Position numbers and translations under genes: made by a program. DNA of 64,000 nt from NCBI RefSeq assembly GCF_900232825.1, contig NZ_OCTP01000011.1, forward strand, positions 397,262-461,261. Reading direction: 5' to 3'. Origin of the DNA: Anaerococcus sp. Marseille-P3625. GTDB lineage: Bacteria; Bacillota; Clostridia; Tissierellales; Peptoniphilaceae. The notes beneath the pieces were generated by a model. The model was not told the origin of the DNA, searched no databases, and saw only the letters and a program-made list of their open reading frames with translations. Each line of letters opens with the position of its first letter. The stretch's first letter is position 1. This document shows, one piece after another, positions 53,857 to 62,530 of this stretch.

Positions 53857-54904
53857 TTGCTTCTCCTAAAGTTTTTCGAGTTTTATTTTCCATAACGTGA
53901 ATTGCATCAGGCTCTATATCTACGCCAACATTACTTCCTATTTCTATAAATTCCGGATGGTAAACGTGAATAGAAAAATTATCTCCAGCAACTGTAATAT
54001 CGTAATAATTTCCCTTAAACATGGTATTTGTTACCTTGCCCTTGAGTTTGGCATCATCTGTTATATAAAGATATTCTGGTCTAAGCATGAGGTCGACTTC
54101 TTTACCTGGAAGAACCTTATCCACGCAAGAAAAATTTATGCCCAAGAAATTTACAAGTCTATTTGCTACCATTTTGCCCGGGAAAATATTAGAATCTCCC
54201 AAGAAATTTGCCACGAAAGCATTTACTGGTTCTTCGTAAATATGTTGAGGAGTTCCAAATTGTTCGATAACTCCCTTATTCATTACGGCGATTTTATCAG
54301 ACATGGAAAGGGCTTCTTCTTGATCGTGAGTTACATAAATAAAGGTAATTCCAACTTCTTTTTGGATGTTTTTTAGCTCAAATTGCATTCTTTTTCTTAG
54401 TTTTAGATCCAAAGCTCCTAGAGGTTCGTCAAATAAGATGATTTCTGGTTCATTAACCAAAGCACGAGCTATGGCAACTCTTTGTTTTTGCCCACCAGAA
54501 AGGCGAGAAATTGCCCTTTGGTCGTAATTTTCCAAGTCGACAAGAGCCAAAGACTCCTTAACTTTCTTTTTTATTATTTCTTCTTTTACCTTTTTTATCC
54601 TAAGGCCAAAAGCCACATTATCGTAAACATTTAGGTGAGGAAAAAGTGCGTAATTTTGAAAAACTGTGTTTATATTTCTTTCGTTTGGTGGAATTTGTGA
54701 TATTTCCTTGCCATCAAAAATTAGCTCTCCCTCATCCGGGTTTTCAAAGCCCGCTATTATTCTAAGAGTTGTAGTTTTGCCACAGCCTGAAGGGCCGATT
54801 AGGGTTAAGAATTCGCCTTTTATTACATCTAGGTCAATGTTTTTTAGTATTTGCTTGCCTTCATAAAATTTGCTAACATTTTTTAAATTTAATACTTGAT
54901 CCAT
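53840..54904 (-). CDS. potA: Spermidine/putrescine ABC transporter ATPase PotA
   Basis: A 354-residue ATPase: Walker A GPSGCGKTT (about 37-45), signature LSGGQKQR, Walker B IILFDEPLGALD, switch His in YVTHDQEEA, and a C-terminal TOBE regulatory domain (about 270-345) as in PotA. It lies 9 bp downstream of potD. Confidence 0.95.
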   Translation of the reverse strand: MDQVLNLKNVSKFYEGKQILKNIDLDVIKGEFLTLIGPSGCGKTTTLRIIAGFENPDEGELIFDGKEISQIPPNERNINTVFQNYALFPHLNVYDNVAFGLRIKKVKEEIIKKKVKESLALVDLENYDQRAISRLSGGQKQRVAIARALVNEPEIILFDEPLGALDLKLRKRMQFELKNIQKEVGITFIYVTHDQEEALSMSDKIAVMNKGVIEQFGTPQHIYEEPVNAFVANFLGDSNIFPGKMVANRLVNFLGINFSCVDKVLPGKEVDLMLRPEYLYITDDAKLKGKVTNTMFKGNYYDITVAGDNFSIHVYHPEFIEIGSNVGVDIEPDAIHVMENKTRKTLGEANEEIH

Positions 54905-54913
54905 AAAATCTCC

Positions 54914-55942
54914 TTAGTATGATGCTAATACCTTAACCCAGGCATTGTTGTAAACTTCCATATAATCCTCTAAATCCTTAAACATTTCTATTTTTGGAAG
55001 CGTTTTTTCATCTGGATAGGCTTCGTTGGAATTTTTGATATAATCTGGTAACATTTCCCTTACTCCCTTAAGTGGAGAGGTAAAGCCTTCCATCCACTCG
55101 GCATTGGCTGCAGAAATTTTTGGATTTGTAAAATAATTTATAAATATTTCTGCGTTTTTTTTGTTTTTTGCTTTTTTGGGAATCGCTAGGCTATCTACCT
55201 GACGGTTGCCGCCTTCTTTTGGTATGACATATTTAAGATTAGGATTTTCCTTACTCATAAGCAAGGCATCGCCAGAATACATTACTGTCATTGCCGCATC
55301 GCCTTGAATTATTACATCGCGTGCCTCATCTGTAAGATAAGCATAAACTAGAGGTTTTTGCTTGATTAATTCTTCAGTTGCTTGGTTAATTTCTTTCATA
55401 TCTGTGGTATTTATGGAATAACCTAATTTTTGCAAGGCAACAGATATTGAAAGTCGAGGAAGATCATACATAATAATCTCACCCTTATATTTTGGATCCC
55501 ACAAGTCAGCCCAAGAATCTATGGGCTTATCGACCATATCCTTGTTATAAACTATGCCAAAAGATGAAGTGAAATACGGCACTGTGTATTTGCCTTCTGG
55601 ATCAAAGGGTAGGTTTTTGTATTGGTCCATAATATATTTGGCATTTGGTACATTTGAAAAATCAATCGGCGCTAGCATATCATATTTTAAAAGCTTTTCT
55701 ACCATATAATCCATTGGGACTACAACATCGTAATTGTTGGCAGATTGTGTTAATTTTACAAACATTTCTTCATCTGATTGAAAAGTTTGATATATAACTT
55801 CAATACCAGTATCTTTTTCAAATTGTTTTATCAAATCCATATCCATGTACTCGCCAGCGTTAAAAACAACGACTTGCTCCTTATTTTTGCTGGCACAAGA
55901 AGTGACAAACAAAAGCAAAAAAATCATAAATATCTTTTTCAT
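54914..55942 (-). CDS. potD: Spermidine/putrescine-binding lipoprotein PotD
   Basis: A 342-residue polyamine receptor with lipobox LFVTSC (Cys about 16). The mature part has VVFNAGEYMDMDLIKQFEKDTGIEV, YDVVVPMDYMVEKLL, YFTSSFGIVYNKDMV and the aromatic and acidic positions typical of PotD. It is unusual in being the first gene of the operon (potDABC, not potABCD). AAAGGGGGAGG precedes the start, and a long leader with a terminator lies upstream. Confidence 0.94.
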   Translation of the reverse strand: MKKIFMIFLLLFVTSCASKNKEQVVVFNAGEYMDMDLIKQFEKDTGIEVIYQTFQSDEEMFVKLTQSANNYDVVVPMDYMVEKLLKYDMLAPIDFSNVPNAKYIMDQYKNLPFDPEGKYTVPYFTSSFGIVYNKDMVDKPIDSWADLWDPKYKGEIIMYDLPRLSISVALQKLGYSINTTDMKEINQATEELIKQKPLVYAYLTDEARDVIIQGDAAMTVMYSGDALLMSKENPNLKYVIPKEGGNRQVDSLAIPKKAKNKKNAEIFINYFTNPKISAANAEWMEGFTSPLKGVREMLPDYIKNSNEAYPDEKTLPKIEMFKDLEDYMEVYNNAWVKVLASY

Positions 55943-56213
55943 TTAAACCTCCCCCTTTAATTTAAAATCTAAAAAAAGACAAAAAAAGTCCTTGCACATT
56001 ATTTTGAACAAGGATTTTATGGTCATATCTACTTACTCATTGTTTAAATCCTATAGATATGAATTTATTATTCGGATTTGGCAATTTGCCCCCTGTGGTT
56101 GTGAGTTTTAACCATATAAATGAGTAAAAACAATGGCTAAATGTGAGTTTGTCCCACCAGTTCTTACCCCACAAGTGTTCTTAATGTTTTCTAGATTTTA
56201 TTATATTGTAACT
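55943..56213 (-). promoter_or_regulatory. Long structured leader of potDABC (candidate riboswitch or attenuator)
   Basis: Between the promoter and potD lie about 270 nt able to form: P1 CTTGTGG (56175-56169) with CCACAGG (56098-56092); P2 GTGGG/CTCAC; P3 AGCCAT/ATGGTT; and AAATCC (56079-56074) with GGATTT (56051-56046). The P3 loop sequence TTACTCATT (56127-56119) is complementary to AATGAGTAA (56041-56033). GGATTT can instead pair with AAATCC in the terminator 5' arm (56017-56012), which would be an antiterminator. I recognise no known riboswitch class. Confidence 0.65.
55981..56018 (-). terminator. Leader terminator upstream of potD
   Basis: TCCTTG (minus 56014-56009) pairs with CAAGGA (minus 55994-55989), extended by A-U and G-U pairs, then TTTTTTTGTCTTTTTTT. 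It ends the leader 39 bp before the potD start, so read-through must be regulated. Confidence 0.85.
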
Positions 56214-56219
56214 AAGCTA

Positions 56220-56247
56220 ATTATAATATAAAAACTGCAAAAGTCAA
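56220..56247 (-). promoter_or_regulatory. Promoter of potDABC
   Basis: On the minus strand TTGACT (56242-56247) and perfect TATAAT (56220-56225) with a 16-bp spacer. It directly follows the trkH stop at 56248. Confidence 0.8.
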
Positions 56248-57708
56248 TTATTTATTTCTAAGCTTTTTATATGATCTTGGGGAAAATAGCAAAATCATTG
56301 GATATAATTCAAGCCTACCAAAAAGCATAGCAAAAGATAGGACAAATTTTGATAAATTGCCGATATTTTCAAAAGAAGTAATCGGTCCAAATTGACCAAG
56401 ACCTGGGCCTACGTTATTAAATGTTGTTGCCACAGCTGTAAAAGCTGTTTCAAGATCATTGGTATCAAGTGTTACTGCAAACATGAAAATTATAAATAGT
56501 AAAATATAAACTATCAAATATTTGTTTACATAATGTTCTATATCCTTATCGACTTTTTTGCCATCAAGTTTGTTTACTGTAATTCTCATAGGATTTATGG
56601 CTTGTTTTACCCTATTGATTCCAGTTTTTACAAGCATAGTTATTCTTGAAACCTTAATGCCACCAGCAGTTGAACCAGCACATCCCCCAATAAACATCAG
56701 TAAAATCAAAATATTTCTTGAAAATAATGGCCACTTGCTATAATCTAGTGATACATAGCCTGTAGTTGTAATTGTCGATGTTACCGTAAAAAACGAGCTT
56801 ACACCACTATGAAAAACATCTTGGCTTTGTGGAAGAATATTTATAAAAATCAATAGCGTTGCTGCAAGAATTATTATCAAATACCATTTTAATTCCTCTG
56901 ATTTAAAGCTATCTTTGGCAGATCTATAAATTGCATAATAATAAAGGTTAAAATTTACTCCAAATAAAAGCATAGCAATACTTAAAATAATTTCTATGGC
57001 TCTTGAATCGTAAAATCCAATTGAAAGTCCGCGGTTGCCAAAACCACCAGTTCCTGCAGTTCCCATGGCATAAATTATGGAATCAAATACGTTCATGCCG
57101 GCAATTTTTAAAGCAAGTGCAGTTATTGCAGTAAGAGATAGATAAAGAATATAAAGAGCTCTTGCTGTATGTACAAGCTTTGGGGTAATCTTGCCAAAAG
57201 TTGGTCCTGGAACTTCCGCCTGCATGAGATTGGCAGATTCTTTGTGTTGTTTAGGCAAAATCGCCAAAGTGAAAACCAAAATTCCCATACCTCCTATAAG
57301 GTGGGAAAAAGATCTCCAAAAAATTATTGAATTTGGCAAAGTTTCAACATTATTTGCAACAGATGCCCCACAAGTTGTAAAACCACTTGCCATTTCAAAA
57401 AATGCATCCAAAAAAGTTGGATAGTTGCTTGGAGTTAAGAATAAAGGAATTGCTCCAATAGCTGAATATAAAACCCAGCAAAAAGCTGTTGTAAACATAC
57501 CTTCTCTATTGTATATATGGCCGTTATCATTGGAAAATTTTACTAGTAAAGTTCCAACTATCAGACAAAGTGCTATGGGAATTACAAAATACATTTTGTC
57601 AGCTAAGGATTCTCTGTAAATAAAAGAAACCAAAAGTGGCACAGACATGAGAATTGCAAGCACTTGCAAAAGCTTACCTATTGAATTGTTAATTACCTTT
57701 AAATTCAT
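56248..57708 (-). CDS. trkH: Potassium uptake channel subunit TrkH
   Basis: A 486-residue K+ (or K+/Na+) transporter with four membrane-pore-membrane repeats. Selectivity-filter loops are visible as SGFTTCGAS, GTAGTGGFGN, TITTTGYVS and TTFNNVGPGLG. It works with the cytosolic gating subunit TrkA, encoded 2 bp upstream on the same strand. A role in osmotic and pH balance is expected. Confidence 0.95.
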   Translation of the reverse strand: MNLKVINNSIGKLLQVLAILMSVPLLVSFIYRESLADKMYFVIPIALCLIVGTLLVKFSNDNGHIYNREGMFTTAFCWVLYSAIGAIPLFLTPSNYPTFLDAFFEMASGFTTCGASVANNVETLPNSIIFWRSFSHLIGGMGILVFTLAILPKQHKESANLMQAEVPGPTFGKITPKLVHTARALYILYLSLTAITALALKIAGMNVFDSIIYAMGTAGTGGFGNRGLSIGFYDSRAIEIILSIAMLLFGVNFNLYYYAIYRSAKDSFKSEELKWYLIIILAATLLIFINILPQSQDVFHSGVSSFFTVTSTITTTGYVSLDYSKWPLFSRNILILLMFIGGCAGSTAGGIKVSRITMLVKTGINRVKQAINPMRITVNKLDGKKVDKDIEHYVNKYLIVYILLFIIFMFAVTLDTNDLETAFTAVATTFNNVGPGLGQFGPITSFENIGNLSKFVLSFAMLFGRLELYPMILLFSPRSYKKLRNK

Positions 57709-57710
57709 TT

Positions 57711-59081
57711 CTACTCCAAAATATCATCTATTTTGCTAATATTTCTAGTTTTTGTAATTACCAAAACCCTATCGCCTAAGTCTATTACAGAATTACCAGT
57801 AGCAACTTCGATTTGACCATTTAGCTCGCTATGTTCGATAATTGCAACAAGGGTATCGTCTTTTAAATTTACTTCTCTTAGGGCTTTATCAAATATCAGA
57901 GAATTTTCGCTTACTTCAAATTCCAAAACTTCAACCTCATCGCTTTCAAGCCTGTATAGTTTGTTTAGGGTTGATATATCGCTTGCCTCATATTTTGACC
58001 TTATAAGTCTGTTTATATAATTTGATGCTGCTGATTTTGGAGTGAAAGTTGCATCAATATCCAAAATACCAGTTAGTTTTAGTAAGTTTGTCCTATTTAC
58101 CTTAGCTATGATTTTCTCTATGCCATATCTTTGAGCAATTAGCGAAATTAAAATATTTTCTTCATCAATTCCAGTTAGTGAAATTACTGAATCGTATGTA
58201 TCAATTCTCGCTTCTTCTAGAATATCAGGATCTGAACCATCAGCATTTATTACAACTGCATCTGTGAAATTTTCTTGTATATCGATGGCCTTTTCTCTGC
58301 TAATTTCAATAATTGTTACATTGAAATTTCTTTCTAAGAGTAATCTTGTCAAATGGTGGCTAACAGGGCCTGCACCTATAATTAAGATATCTTGCATTCT
58401 TATATTTTCAGGAATTTCGGCCTTATAAAATAAGTCTACGTCTTCTTTGGTTCCCAAAATATATATTTTTTGTCCTGCTTCTAAGAGGAAATTACCATTT
58501 GGTATTGTGATTTTCCCATTATCATTTACAATGCCAATCAAAATATCAAAATCATCCAAATATGAGGTGGTTTCGCTAAGTCTTTTTCCTACCAATCTAG
58601 AATTTTCGCCTATGACAATTTCCATCATAAGTACCCTATCTTCCATAAAAGTTTGCACATTTCTTGCGTGAGAATATTTTATGGAACGTTGGATTTCTTT
58701 GGCAGCCAAATATTCTGGATTTATCACCAGATTTGATCCAGTTAATTTCTTTATCCTATCGACATTGTTGACATATTTAGAATCGCGAAGCCTTATAATA
58801 ATTTCTCCTGCTCCCAAAGAATTGGCAAGAGCTGCAGAAATTATATTTGTATCGTCATTTCTTGTAAGGGCAATGAAAATATCACAACTACTAACATCTG
58901 CTTCTTTTAGAATCTCAATATCGCATCCATCGCCTTCTAAGGCCATAACATCATTTTGTTCTAACAATCTATTTAAAACATCCTTATCTTTGTCAATAAC
59001 TAATATGTCGTGATCTTGTAAAGACAATTCATTTGTAAGATAAGAGCCAACCTTGCCTGCTCCTAAAATTATAATATTCAT
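57711..59081 (-). CDS. trkA: Trk potassium uptake regulatory subunit TrkA
   Basis: A 456-residue cytosolic protein with two RCK units in tandem. NAD-binding motifs are GAGKVGSYLTNEL at residue 6 and GAGPVSHHLTRLL at about 236, each followed by a TrkA-C domain. It gates TrkH in response to nucleotides. It is the first gene of trkA-trkH; the upstream 190 bp are AT-rich. Confidence 0.95.
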   Translation of the reverse strand: MNIIILGAGKVGSYLTNELSLQDHDILVIDKDKDVLNRLLEQNDVMALEGDGCDIEILKEADVSSCDIFIALTRNDDTNIISAALANSLGAGEIIIRLRDSKYVNNVDRIKKLTGSNLVINPEYLAAKEIQRSIKYSHARNVQTFMEDRVLMMEIVIGENSRLVGKRLSETTSYLDDFDILIGIVNDNGKITIPNGNFLLEAGQKIYILGTKEDVDLFYKAEIPENIRMQDILIIGAGPVSHHLTRLLLERNFNVTIIEISREKAIDIQENFTDAVVINADGSDPDILEEARIDTYDSVISLTGIDEENILISLIAQRYGIEKIIAKVNRTNLLKLTGILDIDATFTPKSAASNYINRLIRSKYEASDISTLNKLYRLESDEVEVLEFEVSENSLIFDKALREVNLKDDTLVAIIEHSELNGQIEVATGNSVIDLGDRVLVITKTRNISKIDDILE

Positions 59082-59221
59082 CTTAGCCCCCTAAGTCTAT
59101 TTAGTATAGCACTTATATAATTAAATACAAGTATTAATCATAAATATTATTTTAAAATCTTATTTCTAAGTAAATCTTCTATCAAACTATAATATATCTT
59201 ATTTTATTTTCTAAATTTTTC

Positions 59222-59255
59222 CACAAAAAAAGAGCTTGCGATTATTTTCGCAAAC
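59222..59255 (-). terminator. Terminator of the 264-residue membrane protein gene
   Basis: TTGCGA (59236-59241) pairs with TCGCAA (59248-59253); on the minus strand GCTCTTTTTTTG follows. Confidence 0.8.
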
Positions 59256-59275
59256 CCTAATTATTTTATTGTTTT

Positions 59276-60070
59276 CTAATTTTCTTCAATGCTTGCTTCA
59301 ATCTCTGGTATATCCCTTATATAATCTAGATAAAAATTTGATAGTTTTGCTTGTAAAATTGCTGTAGCTACAAATATATATATTGAAAAAGCCAAAGATA
59401 AGACTAATATAAAGGCAATAGCTCCCATAGGAGCATCCATAGCCGGATTAAGGACATAATGAGTCATTTGTGATCTTACTGTTGCTACAAGTATTACAAT
59501 GTAAATTATTGCAGGAAGAATTATTAATTTTATATAGGTTGGAAGAGTTTTTTTGAAAAGATCTTTTCCTACTACAAAAACTTCCTTAAATAATGCTCCA
59601 AAGCTTAGCTGGTCTTTATCAGCTGCCACAAAAAATTTATAGGCTGTAAAAATATCATAAATTGCTCCAAAAATTGTAAGTATTGCTAAAGCAATAATAT
59701 AATTTATTGGCAGATAACTACCTTTTTCTAATGAATTTACAGTTAAATTTTTAATTGGAGTTAATAAAAAGCTCAATAAACCAGCTGATGAAATCAAACT
59801 TATTACAAAAACCAAGGCGAAAACTTTAAAATTTAAAAAGTTCACATTATCCAAATATTCGCCAAGGCTTCCCATTCTATTTTTCAAAAGCCCTCTAGCT
59901 ATGGCAAAACCTGCAATGGTTGTTATAATAAGTGAAAGCAAACTTGCAATAATATAAGTAATTGTATTTTGGTTATTATCAGCTCCAAGAATTTTTGAAA
60001 TAATGGCACTAATAAAAGCTGCTATTAGATTAATTATAATAATTGATGATAATTTATAATCTCTTTTCAT
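59276..60070 (-). CDS. Multi-pass membrane protein of unknown function
   Basis: A 264-residue protein with about six hydrophobic segments. The amphipathic stretch GALFKEVFVVGKDLFKKTLPTYIKL recalls YciC/DUF4013-like families of small membrane proteins, but the match is vague. It stands alone between trkA and the reductase locus and has its own terminator. No function assigned. Confidence 0.75.
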   Translation of the reverse strand: MKRDYKLSSIIIINLIAAFISAIISKILGADNNQNTITYIIASLLSLIITTIAGFAIARGLLKNRMGSLGEYLDNVNFLNFKVFALVFVISLISSAGLLSFLLTPIKNLTVNSLEKGSYLPINYIIALAILTIFGAIYDIFTAYKFFVAADKDQLSFGALFKEVFVVGKDLFKKTLPTYIKLIILPAIIYIVILVATVRSQMTHYVLNPAMDAPMGAIAFILVLSLAFSIYIFVATAILQAKLSNFYLDYIRDIPEIEASIEEN

Positions 60071-60133
60071 AATTTCTCCTTTCTACAAACAATTTACCCC
60101 CAATTTTTTCCTAAACAAGCTGTTTATTCTTTA

Positions 60134-60180
60134 AAAACAAGGAGTCTAATTACTGGAAATTCCAACAACTAAACTCCTCT
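60134..60180 (-). terminator. Terminator of the double-cubane reductase operon
   Basis: AGGAGT and ACTCCT arms (about 60139-60177) with an inner TGGAA/TTCCA helix form a long hairpin, followed on the minus strand by TGTTTTTAAAG. It lies just past the DUF3343 gene. Confidence 0.75.
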
Positions 60181-60188
60181 TACAAATT

Positions 60189-60458
60189 TTATAAAAATTT
60201 CATCCTATTTGGGTCAATATCTCTTTCAATTTCGTGAAAGCCTTTGATTTCTATATTGTTTTCTTTGATAATTTCTTCAATCTTTGGCTTATCCTCAATA
60301 TTATCATAAAGAATTGATATACCACAACAAATATCCAAAATTCTTGGAGTTGGTGCTATCGTTGCTTTTATGGAATTATTTTTTATCAAATCGTAAAGCT
60401 TTTTGCCATTTTCTACATCTTTAAATAAGATGTAGTTCATTTTATTTTTCATTTTCAA
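60189..60458 (-). CDS. DUF3343 protein (putative Se/S carrier-like)
   Basis: An 89-residue protein with the pattern ILFKDVENGKKLYDLIKNN...TPRILDICCGISILYD, matching DUF3343 proteins, where the CCG motif (about 49-51) is proposed to carry selenium or sulfur. It overlaps by 17 bp the double-cubane reductase gene; this pairing is common for the family and suggests a role in cluster or cofactor supply. The precise function is not established. Confidence 0.85.
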   Translation of the reverse strand: MKMKNKMNYILFKDVENGKKLYDLIKNNSIKATIAPTPRILDICCGISILYDNIEDKPKIEEIIKENNIEIKGFHEIERDIDPNRMKFL

Positions 60459-61725
60459 TCATTTCAACGAAAGCTTCAATTCTTGTTTTTAATTGTTCGC
60501 TATCTTCGTCTGTGTAGTCAGTTTCAATTCCTAATACTGGAATGCCTTGTTTTTTAAGTTCTGCTTCTACTAGGTGACCTTCTGTATCGTAGATGTTGCA
60601 GAATTTTAAGTTTACATCGATTACGCCATCAACATTATATTCTTTGGCAAGTCTAATGATATCGTCAGTTCTTTCAGTATTTGGTGTGTAGCATGCACAG
60701 TTGATACCTTTCATGTATCTATCTGTTAGTTTATCAACCATTTCATCCATTGTTTTTCCTGATTCATCAACTGTTAGTTCGAAATATCTAGATCCTGTAC
60801 ACATTTCTTCACAAACAATTGCTGCTCCTGAAGATTCGATTATGTGGTGTAGTTTCCAGTTTGGAATTGATAGTGGAGTTCCTGTAAGCATAAGTCTTGT
60901 TGCACCTTTTTTGTAGACACTTACATTTTCTTCTTTTCTCTTGTCTAATTCGTCGCACAATTCATTAACTTTTTGGGCAAATCTTGCTGGGTCATCGTAA
61001 AATGCAATTTGAGAAATTAATAGGCAATCTTTTCCGCTTATTGGAACATTGTCTAATTTACGGAATTCCCAAAGTCTTTGCATTGCACGTCTTTTGTTGT
61101 TGATTAGAACTATTGCATCGTGTAGAGATTCTTCTGTTAGTTTGTTTCCTGTTAATTCTTCTATTCTATCTATGTATCTGTAAACTTCGTCTTTGAAGAA
61201 TTCTACATCCTTATCTCTTTTCATTTGTGGAAGGTCAAATATGTACATTGGTGCATCTTTTGCCATGATTTCCCAAGCTTTTTTCTTGCCATCGCAAGTT
61301 GTTTCTCCTACAAATAAATCTGCTAATCTAAAGAATGGACAAGTTCTTTCAAATCTTGCTCCAAGGGATGCTTTAATTAGTGGACAAGTTGCTGTTGGTA
61401 GATGTTCTTCTCCACCTGGTACCCAAAATTGTGATCCTGAGCATAGACCTGTATTTATTGCTCCACAACCAAATACTACTTCATCAGGAACGTGGATACA
61501 AAATGTTCCAACTACTTTGCCACCTTTTTTTTGAAAATCGATTAGCTCAGCTGGTCTAATTCCGTGAATTTCTGCAACTACCATGTTAAAATAGTCCATT
61601 TTTTCTGGTCTGTTTTCTTGTGATAAGTAAACATCACCAAATGCTTGTGGCAACACTTCGCAAAGAACGTCGTGTTTTTCAACATCCATGTCAAGATCTT
61701 CCCACATTTTTCTGTAATCTGCCAT
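60442..61725 (-). CDS. Double-cubane-cluster-type anaerobic reductase (HgdB/YjiM-like)
   Basis: About 427 residues of the 2-hydroxyacyl-CoA dehydratase D-like superfamily. The N-terminus (MADYRKMWEDLDMDVEKHDV) and the cysteine set (Cys76, 87, 95, 114, 129, 144, 305, 309, 343, 345, 376) fit the double-cubane cluster protein group, whose members hold an [8Fe-9S] cluster and receive electrons in an ATP-dependent way from a BcrA/HgdC-type activator. The physiological substrate is unknown. ATG at 61725 has AGGAGG upstream; the longer frame lacks one. Confidence 0.82.
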   Translation of the reverse strand: MADYRKMWEDLDMDVEKHDVLCEVLPQAFGDVYLSQENRPEKMDYFNMVVAEIHGIRPAELIDFQKKGGKVVGTFCIHVPDEVVFGCGAINTGLCSGSQFWVPGGEEHLPTATCPLIKASLGARFERTCPFFRLADLFVGETTCDGKKKAWEIMAKDAPMYIFDLPQMKRDKDVEFFKDEVYRYIDRIEELTGNKLTEESLHDAIVLINNKRRAMQRLWEFRKLDNVPISGKDCLLISQIAFYDDPARFAQKVNELCDELDKRKEENVSVYKKGATRLMLTGTPLSIPNWKLHHIIESSGAAIVCEEMCTGSRYFELTVDESGKTMDEMVDKLTDRYMKGINCACYTPNTERTDDIIRLAKEYNVDGVIDVNLKFCNIYDTEGHLVEAELKKQGIPVLGIETDYTDEDSEQLKTRIEAFVEMIENEK

Positions 61726-61735
61726 ACCAAACCTC

Positions 61736-62530
61736 CTAATAGGCAATTTCTTTATTTTCAATTTCAATTTGGCTGCAATTGTGAATGATGTAATCAGCCT
61801 CCAGATCAAATTTCCCGTATTTTTCTTTTATAAAATCAAAAGAATTTGTCGTATAAATTTTCTGATATTCTCCCTCACAAAAATAGCCTTCATTGATTAA
61901 TTGACCAATTTTTTTATATATTCCTGCCCCTGCCTGAACTTTTGCTATAGATTTTTCTTCTTTCGAATCATCTATGTGTTTTTTTATAAATTCTATTTTC
62001 TTATCCATATCAAATATGAATTTTGAAAAATATTCAACTTCATAAATCCTTTGATTAGGAATTTTACAAGATCTTAAAGCTACTATAAGTTTTGAAATTT
62101 CCTTGGATTTATTAACTAGCTCTTCAAACTTTACTTTATTGAATTTTGTTTTTGATTTTTCTTCTAAATAATTTATCAAAGATTTGTAGTCGTTATTTTT
62201 GTAAATATAAACTTCTTTGTCGGTTTTTTTTCTTAAATTTTCATATCGACTTTTACAATAATCATCTACTATAAAAAACGATGAAGCGTACATAAATGGG
62301 CATTTTTTAAGCTCTAAATAGGCAAATGAAGAATTTAGCATATCGCAATAATTGTTATCTTCATAACCTTTGGTAACTTCTTTATCGATCCCATAAGAAT
62401 ATACGCTTTGGTAGGAAAAGCTTTCCACTATCTCCCAAGGAACCCTTCCCCAAAGTGACACTACTGTTTTTTTGCTAGAAATTTCTAAAATATCTATATA
62501 AGCGTTTTTTCTAATTTCTAAATAATCCAT
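61736..62530 (-). CDS. Second, shortened HgdB-like subunit
   Basis: A 264-residue protein lying between the activator (1-bp overlap) and the reductase gene (10 bp). SLWGRVPWEIVESF, ELKKCPFMYASSFFIVDDYCKSRYENLRKK and VALRSCKIPNQRIYEVEYF recall the N-terminal half of dehydratase subunits. It is much shorter than usual and has few Cys (a CPF...C pair). It may be a partner subunit or a degenerate paralogue. The assignment rests on pattern and context. Confidence 0.65.
   Translation of the reverse strand: MDYLEIRKNAYIDILEISSKKTVVSLWGRVPWEIVESFSYQSVYSYGIDKEVTKGYEDNNYCDMLNSSFAYLELKKCPFMYASSFFIVDDYCKSRYENLRKKTDKEVYIYKNNDYKSLINYLEEKSKTKFNKVKFEELVNKSKEISKLIVALRSCKIPNQRIYEVEYFSKFIFDMDKKIEFIKKHIDDSKEEKSIAKVQAGAGIYKKIGQLINEGYFCEGEYQKIYTTNSFDFIKEKYGKFDLEADYIIHNCSQIEIENKEIAY

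Noticed and set aside
55943-56213. T-box or guanidine-type riboswitch in the pot leader
   Set aside because: No T-box sequence or recognised guanidine consensus could be placed; reported only as an unclassified switch-like leader.
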